DNA of 27,434 bases from Thiotrichales bacterium. Lineage in GTDB: Bacteria; Pseudomonadota; Gammaproteobacteria; JAAZVR01. How positions within the stretch are numbered: position 1 is the first letter of the stretch; each line of letters starts with the position of its first letter. Positions 1 to 7,887 of the stretch are shown one piece after another. The stretch covers positions 1 to 27,434 of the forward strand of contig JAAZVR010000001.1 of the NCBI GenBank assembly GCA_018623305.1, in the 5' to 3' direction. The translations under genes and the position numbers were made by a program. A model generated the notes under the pieces. It worked only from the letters and a program-made list of their open reading frames with translations, was not told the origin of the DNA and ran no database searches.

Positions 1-1029
1 ATTGCCAACTACTTCGGCCGTATCGTAGAAGAAGGCGCAACATTCGACGCACCTGCAAACTTCTCTCGCACATTCAACGCGCAATTCTCGAAAGCACAAG
101 ATATGCGTTACGGCGAAAACCCGCATCAGAACGCGGCCTTCTACGTGGACACAAATGCTACTGAAGCTTCAGTTGCAACGTCAAACCAGTTGCAGGGTAA
201 AGAATTGTCTTACAACAACATCGCCGATACAGACGCAGCGTTGGAGTGTGTTAAAACATTCGAAAAACCAGCGTGTGTGATCGTTAAACACGCAAACCCT
301 TGTGGTGTTGCGGTGTCTTTGGATGGCATTGAAAAAGCCTATGATTTGGCTTTCGAAACAGATCCTGAATCAGCATTCGGCGGCATCATCGCATTCAACC
401 GTGCATTAGACAAAGACACAATGACGAAAATCATCGAGCGTCAGTTCGTTGAAGTCATCATCGCGCCAAGCATTGATGCAGACGCAATCAAAGCAGCGGA
501 AGCAAAACCAAACGTGCGCGTACTTGAGTGTGGTGAATTGCCAGCCGCGGGCGAGCGTACGGTTCAGTTGGATTACAAACGTGTCAACGGCGGCCTATTG
601 GTTCAAGACGCTGACATGGGCATGATTACTGCGGACGACTTAAAAACGGTCACAGATCGCGCACCAACAGAAGCGGAAATGAACGACTTGATCTTCGCTT
701 GGAAAGTCGCAAAATACGTGAAATCAAACGCAATTGTTTATGCGAAAGACCGTCAAACTGTAGGCGTGGGCGCTGGCCAAATGAGCCGCGTAAACTCTGC
801 TCGTATTGCAGGCATTAAAGCGGAACACGCAGGTCTACAAGTGGAGGGTGCTGTCATGGCATCGGATGCCTTCTTCCCATTCCGTGACGGCATTGATAAT
901 GCGGCAGCGGCAGGCATTAAGTGCATCATCCAGCCAGGCGGTTCAATGCGCGATCAAGAAGTTATTGATGCGGCGAACGAGCACGGCATTGCGATGGTCT
1001 TCACAGGCATGCGCCACTTCCGTCATTAA
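1..1029 (+). CDS. purH: Bifunctional AICAR transformylase / IMP cyclohydrolase, 5' end cut off
   Basis: PurH catalyses the last two steps of de novo IMP synthesis: formylation of AICAR with 10-formyl-THF, then ring closure. The reading frame is open from base 1, so the gene begins before the window. The 342 residues seen correspond to roughly the last two thirds of a family protein of about 520 residues. They include the end of the cyclohydrolase domain and the whole transformylase domain. Diagnostic motifs are MRYGENPHQ (codons from 103), the KHANPCG motif carrying the catalytic Lys-His pair, ESAFGGIIAFNR, and the C-terminal FTGMRHFRH. A strong terminator follows 25 nt downstream. purD, its usual operon partner, is separated here by that terminator and a chemoreceptor remnant. 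Identity is certain. Confidence 0.97.
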   Translation: MANYFGRIVEEGATFDAPANFSRTFNAQFSKAQDMRYGENPHQNAAFYVDTNATEASVATSNQLQGKELSYNNIADTDAALECVKTFEKPACVIVKHANPCGVAVSLDGIEKAYDLAFETDPESAFGGIIAFNRALDKDTMTKIIERQFVEVIIAPSIDADAIKAAEAKPNVRVLECGELPAAGERTVQLDYKRVNGGLLVQDADMGMITADDLKTVTDRAPTEAEMNDLIFAWKVAKYVKSNAIVYAKDRQTVGVGAGQMSRVNSARIAGIKAEHAGLQVEGAVMASDAFFPFRDGIDNAAAAGIKCIIQPGGSMRDQEVIDAANEHGIAMVFTGMRHFRH

Positions 1030-1053
1030 TTAGAACTCTCGTCTGATTGACCC

Positions 1054-1078
1054 AAAACCCGCCTTGCGCGGGTTTTTT
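1054..1078 (+). terminator. Rho-independent terminator of purH
   Basis: A perfect 9-bp stem (AAAACCCGC at 1054-1062 with GCGGGTTTT at 1068-1076) closes a 5-nt loop, and the right arm runs into six T residues (1073-1078). It lies 25 nt after the purH stop. It would uncouple purH from purD unless read through. Confidence 0.93.
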
Positions 1079-1134
1079 ATTGCCCAATAAAAACTTTCTT
1101 AGTTGACCTAAAACCTTCTCGGTGATGTGGTGAC

Positions 1135-1345
1135 TTGTCATTAATAATTGAAGACTCTGTGGCACGTATTGAGGACGGTACTCATTTGGTCTCTGAATCC
1201 GAACATTCATTGACGCAAATCAATACCGAAATCAAGAAAGTCAGCGACATCATCGCGGACGATTTCAGCGGCATCTGCCGACTCAATGAGCCAGCAAGTT
1301 CAAGAAATGAAGGCTTTGATTAGTTACTTTAAAATCAACAAATAA
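1135..1345 (+). pseudogene. Methyl-accepting chemotaxis protein, 3' remnant with a frameshift
   Basis: From 1135 the frame reads as the end of an MCP signalling domain: SLIIEDSVARIEDGTHLV, then TQINTEIKKVSDIIAD. At 1261 one extra base (g) throws the frame off. Resuming at 1262 restores the family ending ISAASADSMSQQVQEM followed by ALISYFKINK and a TAA at 1343-1345. The joined piece of about 70 residues is only the distal part of the cytoplasmic coiled coil and tail. The ligand-binding region, membrane segments, HAMP and hairpin tip are missing, and the terminator of purH lies immediately upstream. It is therefore a decayed fragment, not a short real gene. The rest of 1081-1134 shows no recognisable coding sequence. 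Confidence 0.8.
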
Positions 1346-1395
1346 TGCTAAAATCTCGCCCAAATATTTGAATCGATTTGGGAGAGATTTAACGC

Positions 1396-2679
1396 ATGAA
1401 TATTCTAGTCATCGGTAACGGCGGTCGTGAGCACGCACTTGCATGGAAAGCGGCTCAGTCGCCAAAAGCAGATAAAGTTTTTGTAGCACCTGGAAACCCC
1501 GGTTCTGCCAACGAAGACAAAATCGAAAATGTAAACATCGCTGTTGATGACCTAGATGCTCTCGTTGCTTTCGCCAAAAACAACTCAATCGACCTAACGA
1601 TTGTTGGACCAGAGGCACCATTAGTTTTGGGCGTTGTTAATGCATTCCAAGCAGCAGGCCTTAAAATCTTCGGCCCATCTAAAGATGCGGCTCAATTGGA
1701 AGGTTCAAAAGCATTCTCTAAAGATTTCCTTGCGAAACACAATATCCCAACAGCGGAATACCAAAACTTCAAAGAAATCGACCCGGCTTTGGCCTACATC
1801 GATGAAAAAGGCGCACCTATTGTGGTTAAAGCGGACGGCCTTGCAGCAGGTAAAGGCGTGATCGTCGCTCAAACCGTTGAAGAAGCGAAAGATGCGGTGA
1901 AAGATATGTTGGCTGGCAACGCCTTTGGTTCTGCCGGTTCTCGCGTTGTTATCGAAGAATTCTTAGCAGGCGAAGAAGCCAGCTTCATCGTAATGGCGGA
2001 TGGCGATAACATCCTGCCAATGGCGTCTTCTCAAGACCATAAAGCGCGTGATAATGGCGACACAGGTCCAAACACAGGCGGCATGGGGGCTTATTCTCCA
2101 GCACCTGTTGTAACGCCTGAAATGCACGATCGCATTATGGACACAGTCATTCGCCCAACGATTGATGGCATGAAAGCTGACGGCTTACCTTACACAGGTT
2201 TCTTATACGCAGGTGTTATGATTGACTCTAACGGCACGCCAAAAGTATTGGAATTTAACTGCCGATTCGGTGACCCGGAAACACAACCGATTATGATGCG
2301 TTTGAAGTCTGATTTAGTGGAGCATTGTTTAGCCGCGATTGAAGGCCAATTAGATACCCAAACAACGGATTGGGATGAGCGTTGCGCTCTAGGCGTTGTG
2401 ATGGCAGCGGGCGGCTACCCATTCGATTACAACAAAGGCGATGTGATTAACGGCCTATTCACTGCAGAAGACGATTTAAAAGTCTTCCAAGCGGGTACTT
2501 CAACGAATGACGCAGGTGATACAACCACTTCAGGCGGTCGTGTTTTATGTGTGACAGCCTTGGGTTCTTCGGTGACTGAAGCGCAAAAACGTGCTTATGA
2601 AGGCGTAAAACGCATCGACTGGAAAGACGTATATTTCCGTACAGACATTGGCCACCGTGCCATTGCTCGAGAGGCTTAA
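1396..2679 (+). CDS. purD: Phosphoribosylamine-glycine ligase (GARS)
   Basis: PurD joins glycine to phosphoribosylamine with ATP hydrolysis, giving GAR, the second step of de novo purine synthesis in the cytosol. The 427-residue length is usual for the family. The N-terminal motif GNGGREHALAWK is at residues 7-18. The ATP-grasp lysine loop KADGLAAGKGV is at 145-155, the signature GDTGPNTGGMGAYSP is at 221-235, and the metal/ATP-binding EFNCRFGDPETQ is at 286-297. A GGGAGAG ribosome-binding site sits about 9 nt before the ATG. The gene starts a co-directional run, with yqgE beginning 7 nt after its stop. A loose promoter may lie within the end of the chemoreceptor remnant (TAAAAT at 1349-1354), but I could not find a convincing -35 box. 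Confidence 0.97.
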   Translation: MNILVIGNGGREHALAWKAAQSPKADKVFVAPGNPGSANEDKIENVNIAVDDLDALVAFAKNNSIDLTIVGPEAPLVLGVVNAFQAAGLKIFGPSKDAAQLEGSKAFSKDFLAKHNIPTAEYQNFKEIDPALAYIDEKGAPIVVKADGLAAGKGVIVAQTVEEAKDAVKDMLAGNAFGSAGSRVVIEEFLAGEEASFIVMADGDNILPMASSQDHKARDNGDTGPNTGGMGAYSPAPVVTPEMHDRIMDTVIRPTIDGMKADGLPYTGFLYAGVMIDSNGTPKVLEFNCRFGDPETQPIMMRLKSDLVEHCLAAIEGQLDTQTTDWDERCALGVVMAAGGYPFDYNKGDVINGLFTAEDDLKVFQAGTSTNDAGDTTTSGGRVLCVTALGSSVTEAQKRAYEGVKRIDWKDVYFRTDIGHRAIAREA

Positions 2680-2686
2680 TCACTGA

Positions 2687-3244
2687 ATGAAGCACCTTGC
2701 GCATCATTTTCTTGTAGCCCTGCCTATGGTGGATGACGAGAATTTTCGTCAATCCGTCACCTACATCGTTGAGCATTCAACCGATGGCACTATGGGCATT
2801 GTCATTAACCGTCCGATTGAAGGTTATCATTTAACGGATTTAGCAGAGCAATTTGCTGAATCCGAAAACCCAAAGCATTTTGATGAAACACCTTTGCTGA
2901 ATGGCGGCCCGATTGATAACGATCGCGGATTCATTTTGCATAATGACTCGAGTATTTGGGATTCCACTTTGCAAAGCCACGATGGCATTTCACTCACCAC
3001 GTCGAAAGATTTTTTATCCGCGTTATTTGACGGCAAAATCGACACACCGAATTTAGTTGCTTTAGGCTATGCGGGTTGGGAGCGCGGTCAGCTGGAGCAA
3101 GAAATCTCAGAAGGTAATTGGTTACTGTTACCCGCCAGTGATGATTTGATTTTTGATGTGCCTGTCGAGCATCGTTACACTGAAGCACTTCGTCGTTTAG
3201 GTGTGGATGCCGGTCGATTAACACCGGATATTGGGCACGCTTAA
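2687..3244 (+). CDS. yqgE: YqgE/AlgH family protein (UPF0301)
   Basis: This is a small cytosolic protein of the UPF0301/AlgH family. Its biochemical activity is not settled; AlgH was first linked to alginate regulation in Pseudomonas. At 185 residues it is normal in length. Family signatures are HHFLVALPMVDDENF (6-20), VTYIVEHSTDGTMGIVINRP (24-43), LNGGPIDNDRGFILH (71-85) and LGYAGWERGQLEQEI (126-140). It lies directly upstream of ruvX with TAATG overlap of one base, the usual yqgE-ruvX order in gammaproteobacteria. The start used is the first ATG, 7 nt after purD, with only a weak ribosome-binding site, so translation may be coupled to purD. Confidence 0.95.
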   Translation: MKHLAHHFLVALPMVDDENFRQSVTYIVEHSTDGTMGIVINRPIEGYHLTDLAEQFAESENPKHFDETPLLNGGPIDNDRGFILHNDSSIWDSTLQSHDGISLTTSKDFLSALFDGKIDTPNLVALGYAGWERGQLEQEISEGNWLLLPASDDLIFDVPVEHRYTEALRRLGVDAGRLTPDIGHA

Positions 3245-3666
3245 TGAATCAGCGTTTATTAGGGTTTGATTTTGGCTTGCAACGCATTGGTGTGGCGGTC
3301 GGTCAAACCCTGACTCAAACCGCCACCGCTCTTGAAATTGTCGCTTGCAATAGTGGCAAACCCGATTGGGCGCACATTGAGCGCATTATTCAAGAGTGGC
3401 AACCCGATGCTTTTGTTGTCGGCTATCCACTCAATATGGATGGCACAGCACAAGAAATGACACGCGCTTGCGAACGTTTTGGCAATCGCCTTCAGGGGCG
3501 ATTCAATCTACCCGTTCATTTGCAAGATGAACGATTAAGCTCTCAACAAGCCGAAGCGAAAGCAAAATTTCGCTACAATCCAAATAAGAAAAAGCAGTTT
3601 GTCGATGACGTCGCCGCACAGGTGATTCTCGAACGCTGGCTCCAACAACCTTCACACATCGAGTAA
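3244..3666 (+). CDS. ruvX: RuvX/YqgF, pre-16S rRNA nuclease / Holliday-junction resolvase-like
   Basis: YqgF proteins have an RNase H-like fold and are implicated in processing the 5' end of 16S rRNA; some members were proposed as Holliday-junction resolvases. The protein has 140 residues, typical length. The acidic catalytic positions are visible: D9 in GFDFGLQRIGVAVG, the DERLSS segment at 95-100, and the D121-D122 pair near the C terminus. VVGYPLNMDG at 58-67 is the conserved substrate loop (often VVGLPLNMDG). It overlaps the yqgE stop by one base and is followed by pyrB after 4 nt, the same arrangement as in Pseudomonas except that no pyrR gene lies between them. Confidence 0.95.
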   Translation: MNQRLLGFDFGLQRIGVAVGQTLTQTATALEIVACNSGKPDWAHIERIIQEWQPDAFVVGYPLNMDGTAQEMTRACERFGNRLQGRFNLPVHLQDERLSSQQAEAKAKFRYNPNKKKQFVDDVAAQVILERWLQQPSHIE

Positions 3667-3670
3667 GCAC

Positions 3671-4648
3671 ATGATTAGAAACGTACTTCAACTCAATGCT
3701 GAAAAACAGCTTAAACACTTTCTCAGCATGGAAGGCCTTAAACGCCACCACTTAATTGAAATCCTCGACACCGCGGATTTTTTTATGGATTACGAACGCA
3801 ATCGCGTCAAAAAAGTCCCGTTGCTGAAAGACCAGACGATTGTGAATTTGTTCTTTGAGCCGAGCACTCGAACCCGCATGACATTTGAGCAAGCCGCCAA
3901 AAGCCTAGGTGCCAATGTGATGAATCTCAACATCAGCACCTCATCGGCGAAAAAAGGCGAAACGCTGTTAGATACCTTGCACAACATCGAAGCAATGGGT
4001 GCGGATATGTTTGTCGTCCGCCACCAAGAAAGCGGTGCAGCACATTTCATCGCGCAACATACCGCGCCCGGTATTCCTGTGTTGAATGCCGGTGATGGTC
4101 GTCATTCTCACCCAACTCAAGGCATGTTGGATATGATGACGATTCGTCATTTCAAAAAGGAATTTGGTCCGCTGAAAGTTGCGATTGTCGGCGACATTAT
4201 GCACTCGCGTGTCGCTCGCTCTCAGATTCACGCATTAACCACTTTGGAAGTCACTGAAGTGCGCGTAGTCGGTCCACAAACCTTACTGCCGAGCGAAGTT
4301 GAGAAACTCGGCGTACACGTCCACCACGATTTGAAATCAGGCTTGGACGATGTGGATGTGGTGATTATGTTGCGTTTGCAAAATGAGCGCATGGACGGCG
4401 CATTAATCCCGAGTGAGCGTGAGTATTTCAAACTGTACGGCTTGACTGAAGAAACCTTGAAGTACGCAAAAGACGATGCGATTGTGATGCACCCAGGTCC
4501 TATCAACCGTGGTGTGGAAATGGATTCACCTGTGGTGGATGGCGATCGTTCGGTTATTTTGCAACAGGTCACATTTGGGATTGCCGTTCGAATGGCGGTC
4601 ATGTGTTTAGTGATGGGCGTTCGCCCACTGGAGATGAATCATGAGTAA
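3671..4648 (+). CDS. pyrB: Aspartate carbamoyltransferase catalytic subunit
   Basis: PyrB condenses carbamoyl phosphate and aspartate to N-carbamoylaspartate, the committed step of pyrimidine synthesis. Visible active-site motifs are FFEPSTRTRMTFE (61-73) binding carbamoyl phosphate, SSAKKGET (91-98, the 80s-loop equivalent), VRHQESG (116-122), GDGRHSHPTQ (141-150), and the C-terminal HPGPINRG loop. The 325 residues include an N-terminal extension of about 15 residues compared with E. coli PyrB, as in the Pseudomonas type. The stop overlaps the downstream pyrC' start by 8 nt (ATGAGTAA), so the two are translationally coupled. No pyrI regulatory gene is present. This fits the dodecameric class in which PyrB assembles with an inactive PyrC' rather than with PyrI. 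Confidence 0.97.
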   Translation: MIRNVLQLNAEKQLKHFLSMEGLKRHHLIEILDTADFFMDYERNRVKKVPLLKDQTIVNLFFEPSTRTRMTFEQAAKSLGANVMNLNISTSSAKKGETLLDTLHNIEAMGADMFVVRHQESGAAHFIAQHTAPGIPVLNAGDGRHSHPTQGMLDMMTIRHFKKEFGPLKVAIVGDIMHSRVARSQIHALTTLEVTEVRVVGPQTLLPSEVEKLGVHVHHDLKSGLDDVDVVIMLRLQNERMDGALIPSEREYFKLYGLTEETLKYAKDDAIVMHPGPINRGVEMDSPVVDGDRSVILQQVTFGIAVRMAVMCLVMGVRPLEMNHE

Positions 4649-5936
4649 TCGAGTTCATAAACGCACAGAAATTCGCGGTGGTCGCGTCATCGACCCCGCT
4701 AATGGCATTGATCGCATCACTTCTCTGTTCTTCGAAAATGGCTTGATTGTTGCGCTGGATAATGCACCCGCAGGTTTTGAAGCAGAAGAAGTCATTGATG
4801 CGACTGGGCAAGTCGTTTGCCCTGGCTTGGTCGATTTACAAGCCCGTATGCGCGAGCCTGGACACGAATACATTGCAACCATTGCCAGTGAAACCCAAGC
4901 CGCAACGAAAGGCGGGATTACTTGCTTACTTAGCCCACCTGATACCGACCCTATCATTGATAACGTCGCATCGGCTGAACTGATTATCAACCGTGCGAAA
5001 AAAGCAGATTTAGCTCGCTTCTTACCGACGGGCGCTTTGACGAAAAAACTCAAAGGCGAATACATCAGCGAAATGGCTTCATTACGCGAAGCGGGTTGTG
5101 TGGCGATGAGCAATGGTGACCAACCTGTGATGAATACACTGACGATGAAACGCGCCTTGCAATATGCGGCTACGCACGATATTCCTGTCATTATTCGTCC
5201 TGTCGATCCGTTTTTAGCGGCAGGCGGTTGCGCGCATGAAGGCGAAGTAGCAGACCGATTAGGCCTTAATGGCATCCTAGATGCTGCGGAAACCATCGCG
5301 CTCGCGCGTGATTTAATGTTGGTTGAAGAAACGGGCGTTCAAGCGCACTTTGCTCAACTCTCATGCGCGCAAAGTGTTGATATGATTGCCGATGCTCAAA
5401 AACGAGGCCTACGTGTGACAGCGGATGTCACCGCTCATCATTTGCATTTAAATGAATTTGATACTGCCGATTTCAACAGCAATATGCACGTTTTACCGCC
5501 ACTACGCACTCAACGCGACCAAGAGGCCTTGGTTGTAGGCCTTAAAATGGGCACCATTAGTGCTGTAGTTTCAGACCACCGCCCTTGGGAAGAAGACGAC
5601 AAATTAGTGCCATTCCCAGAAGCAGAACCGGGTGTCAGCGGTGTGGAAACGTTATTACCGATGGTTTTGAGATTGGTTGATAATGCAATGTTCACCATGA
5701 ACGATGCAATTGCCTGCTTAACCTCCAAACCGGCAGCGATTTTCAATTTACCGAATGGCACTTTGAGCATTGGCAAAAAAGCCGACATTTGTATTTTCAA
5801 TCCTGATGAATACTGGGATATTACGCCTGAAAATTTAATCAGCTTAGGTAAAAACTCTCCGTTCTTGGGTTGGAATGTGAAAGGGTGTGTGACGATGACG
5901 TTGAAATCGGGTCAAAAGGTTTATCAAACTTCATGA
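4641..5936 (+). CDS. pyrC': Dihydroorotase-like PyrC', predicted catalytically inactive ATCase partner
   Basis: This is a 431-residue class I dihydroorotase-fold protein (amidohydrolase family). In active enzymes the first metal site reads D-x-H-x-H-L-R-E-P-G; here it is DLQARMREPG (65-74), with both histidines replaced by Gln67 and Arg69. The usual C-H-[LV]-S histidine is also lost (AHFAQLSCAQS). VTAHHLHL and SDHRPWEEDD keep the later landmarks. The protein should therefore be unable to hydrolyse or form dihydroorotate. In Pseudomonas the equivalent PyrC' (PyrX) is needed structurally for the PyrB dodecamer, and its overlap with pyrB here supports that role. A working dihydroorotase must be encoded elsewhere. 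Confidence 0.93.
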   Translation: MSNRVHKRTEIRGGRVIDPANGIDRITSLFFENGLIVALDNAPAGFEAEEVIDATGQVVCPGLVDLQARMREPGHEYIATIASETQAATKGGITCLLSPPDTDPIIDNVASAELIINRAKKADLARFLPTGALTKKLKGEYISEMASLREAGCVAMSNGDQPVMNTLTMKRALQYAATHDIPVIIRPVDPFLAAGGCAHEGEVADRLGLNGILDAAETIALARDLMLVEETGVQAHFAQLSCAQSVDMIADAQKRGLRVTADVTAHHLHLNEFDTADFNSNMHVLPPLRTQRDQEALVVGLKMGTISAVVSDHRPWEEDDKLVPFPEAEPGVSGVETLLPMVLRLVDNAMFTMNDAIACLTSKPAAIFNLPNGTLSIGKKADICIFNPDEYWDITPENLISLGKNSPFLGWNVKGCVTMTLKSGQKVYQTS

Positions 5937-6382
5937 TGGGACTGGAGCAAGCCATCGCTGGCGAGTTCCCGATTGAACCCGCACAAGCGCGCGAACATTC
6001 GCTACTGATCGCTGAAGACCGTGGTTTGCTAGGCTTGCTCAGTTATGCCAAGCAATACTCCGCGGAGTCCAACTATGCTTTGCTTGGCTTCACGGAGACA
6101 CCTCCGTTTCAAGCGATGCCCGCTCGGTTTATTTTTCCCGAAGCACCCGATGAGGCCATCGGCGCTTTGCCATTATTAGAAGACTGGCAACTGCCCAATC
6201 GTTTGGCATTTGATGAATTCAAACCTGGGTATTTCGAAGGTTCTGTCATTGAGTTAGCCCAAAGCTGCCTAAAAAATGGCCTACATATTGAACATTTTTG
6301 TCTATTTGGCTCCAAGGCCTTCATCGACAAAACCCAACAAACTCTTTCAATTCAAGCAAGTTATACACAGGTTATTGAATGA
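5933..6382 (+). CDS. Unassigned 149-aa protein, possibly a degenerate ferredoxin-reductase-like NAD domain
   Basis: I do not recognise a named family with confidence. The start is set at 5933 because ATG there overlaps the pyrC' TGA (ATGA), although the frame is open further upstream inside pyrC'. Its own stop overlaps the yggS start (ATGA), so it is translated within the pyr-yggS run. The layout resembles the NAD(P)-binding half of PyrK-type or ferredoxin-NADP reductases. First comes EHSLLIAEDRGLLGLLSYAK (21-40), where those proteins have LLIGGGTGIAPLLSLAK. An ALLGF strand follows, then LAFDEFKPGYFEGSV (91-105), resembling the T-D-D-G-S-x-G-x-x-G-x-V stretch, and finally HFCLFGSKAFID (121-132), resembling the C-G-P-x-x-M segment. 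The glycine-rich motif and the FeS cysteines are lost. No signal peptide or membrane segment is visible. Confidence 0.75.
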   Translation: MMGLEQAIAGEFPIEPAQAREHSLLIAEDRGLLGLLSYAKQYSAESNYALLGFTETPPFQAMPARFIFPEAPDEAIGALPLLEDWQLPNRLAFDEFKPGYFEGSVIELAQSCLKNGLHIEHFCLFGSKAFIDKTQQTLSIQASYTQVIE

Positions 6383-7068
6383 CAAACATTGCTGAAAATT
6401 TAAAAGCCGTTCACGCCAGAATGGATTCCGCTGCGAAAGACGCTGGACGAGCACCCGAAGATATCCAACTCATCTGTGTGAGCAAAACACGCCCTGCTCG
6501 AGACGTGCATTTAGCCAGTTGTGAAGGTGAAGAGCACTTCGGTGAGAACTACCTTCAGGAATCTGTCGAGAAGGTTGCCCAAATCGGCACTCATGGTGTG
6601 ACATGGCACTTCATCGGCCCCATCCAATCGAACAAAACCCGCCCTATAGCGGAGCTTTTCGACTGGGTACACAGTGTGGATCGCATTAAAATCGCAGAGC
6701 GTTTAAGTCGTCAACGCCCCGAGGCCTTGGGTGCTTTAAACATCCTTTTGCAAATTAACATCAGCCATGAAGCGTCCAAATCTGGCTTGTTAGAAAACGA
6801 AATCGAAGAGGCCTTAAAGGTCTGTTGCGCCTTGCCAAACTTGCAAGTTCGTGGCTTTATGGCGATTCCTGAAGCCACTGATGATAAGGCACTTCAGCAC
6901 ACTAATTTTGCCAAGATGAACGACTTACTCAAAAAGTATCAACAAAGTTATCCACAACTTACGGAGTTATCCATGGGCATGTCTGGGGATTTGGAGGCGG
7001 CCATTCACGAAGGTGCTACAATGGTGCGCATCGGAACGGATATCTTTGGAAAAAGGAATTATTCATGA
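6379..7068 (+). CDS. yggS: PLP homeostasis protein YggS/PLPBP
   Basis: YggS-family proteins bind pyridoxal 5'-phosphate without known enzymatic activity and keep vitamin B6 and amino-acid pools in balance. The protein has 229 residues with a TIM-barrel signature. The PLP lysine is expected in LICVSKTRPA (K36). Also visible are HFGENYLQE (53-61), WHFIGPIQSNKTR (76-88), and the C-terminal phosphate-binding stretch SMGMSGDLEAAI then MVRIGTDIFG. It overlaps both neighbours by ATGA, upstream with the unassigned gene and downstream with proC. The yggS-proC-yggT order is widespread. The window also carries pdxH, which makes PLP. Confidence 0.96.
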   Translation: MTNIAENLKAVHARMDSAAKDAGRAPEDIQLICVSKTRPARDVHLASCEGEEHFGENYLQESVEKVAQIGTHGVTWHFIGPIQSNKTRPIAELFDWVHSVDRIKIAERLSRQRPEALGALNILLQINISHEASKSGLLENEIEEALKVCCALPNLQVRGFMAIPEATDDKALQHTNFAKMNDLLKKYQQSYPQLTELSMGMSGDLEAAIHEGATMVRIGTDIFGKRNYS

Positions 7069-7886
7069 ACCCAAACATTGCATTTATTGGCTGTGGCAAC
7101 ATGACGAAAAGCTTGATTGGCGGTCTGATTGCAGACAACTGCCCAAGTGAAAACATTCATATCACAGATTTAGACATTGAAGGCCTAAACACCTTCGCAC
7201 AAAACACCCAGACTCACGCCTGCGAATCTAATGCAGACGCTGTCGCTCAAGCCGATGTCGTTGTTTTAGCGGTCAAACCTCAAGGGCTGAAAGCGGTGTG
7301 TGAAGAAATTAAAGCATCCGTACAAGCGCGCAAACCGCTGATTGTTTCAATCGCTGCGGGCATTCGTATGCAAGACATCGAAAATTGGCTAGGCGGCGAT
7401 ATTGCCATCGTCCGCACTATGCCGAACACGCCGTCTCTTTTAAGCTGTGGCGCATCAGGTTTAGTTGCTAATGCCAAAACCAATGACACGCAAAAGAGCC
7501 AAGCGGAATCGATTATGCGCTCAACAGGCGTCGCTGTTTGGGTCGAAGATGAAGCACAAATTGATACCGTCACTGCCGTTTCAGGCAGCGGACCAGCCTA
7601 TTACTTCCTGTTTATGGAAGCGATGGAAGCGACGGCTCAAAAAATGGGTTTGGATGCAAAAACCGCGCATTTATTAACCACCCAAACCGCTTTAGGCGCG
7701 GCGCGCATGGCGATTGAAAGCCAAGACAATTGCGCGACTTTACGCCAAAAAGTGACCTCACCAGGCGGAACAACAGAGCAAGCCATCAATACCTTTATTG
7801 AAGGAGAGTTGCCAGAGTTAGTTGAAAAAGCCATGCAAGCGGCACAAGCGCGCGCCAAAACTCTAGCCGATGAATTAGGAGATTAA
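7065..7886 (+). CDS. proC: Pyrroline-5-carboxylate reductase
   Basis: ProC reduces 1-pyrroline-5-carboxylate to proline with NAD(P)H, the last step of proline synthesis. The 273-residue length is typical. The N-terminal Rossmann motif is FIGCGNMTKSLIGGL (7-21), and AVKPQ marks the cofactor region. VRTMPNTPSLLSCGASGL and AVSGSGPAYYFLFMEAM form the conserved central block, and KVTSPGGTTEQAI is the C-terminal family signature. The start overlaps yggS by 4 nt, and yggT begins 1 nt after the stop behind a TTAGGAGAT ribosome-binding site that lies inside proC. Confidence 0.97.
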   Translation: MNPNIAFIGCGNMTKSLIGGLIADNCPSENIHITDLDIEGLNTFAQNTQTHACESNADAVAQADVVVLAVKPQGLKAVCEEIKASVQARKPLIVSIAAGIRMQDIENWLGGDIAIVRTMPNTPSLLSCGASGLVANAKTNDTQKSQAESIMRSTGVAVWVEDEAQIDTVTAVSGSGPAYYFLFMEAMEATAQKMGLDAKTAHLLTTQTALGAARMAIESQDNCATLRQKVTSPGGTTEQAINTFIEGELPELVEKAMQAAQARAKTLADELGD

Positions 7887-7887
7887 T

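Noticed and set aside
4228..4602. Minus-strand frame of 124 codons inside pyrB
   Set aside because: It is antisense to conserved pyrB coding sequence and its composition is typical of a mirror frame; no domain is seen.
4655..5296. A 213-codon open frame on the minus strand inside pyrC'
   Set aside because: It is fully antisense to a clear gene, its product is low-complexity and Ser/Ala-rich as expected for a shadow frame, and it has no recognisable motif or ribosome-binding site.
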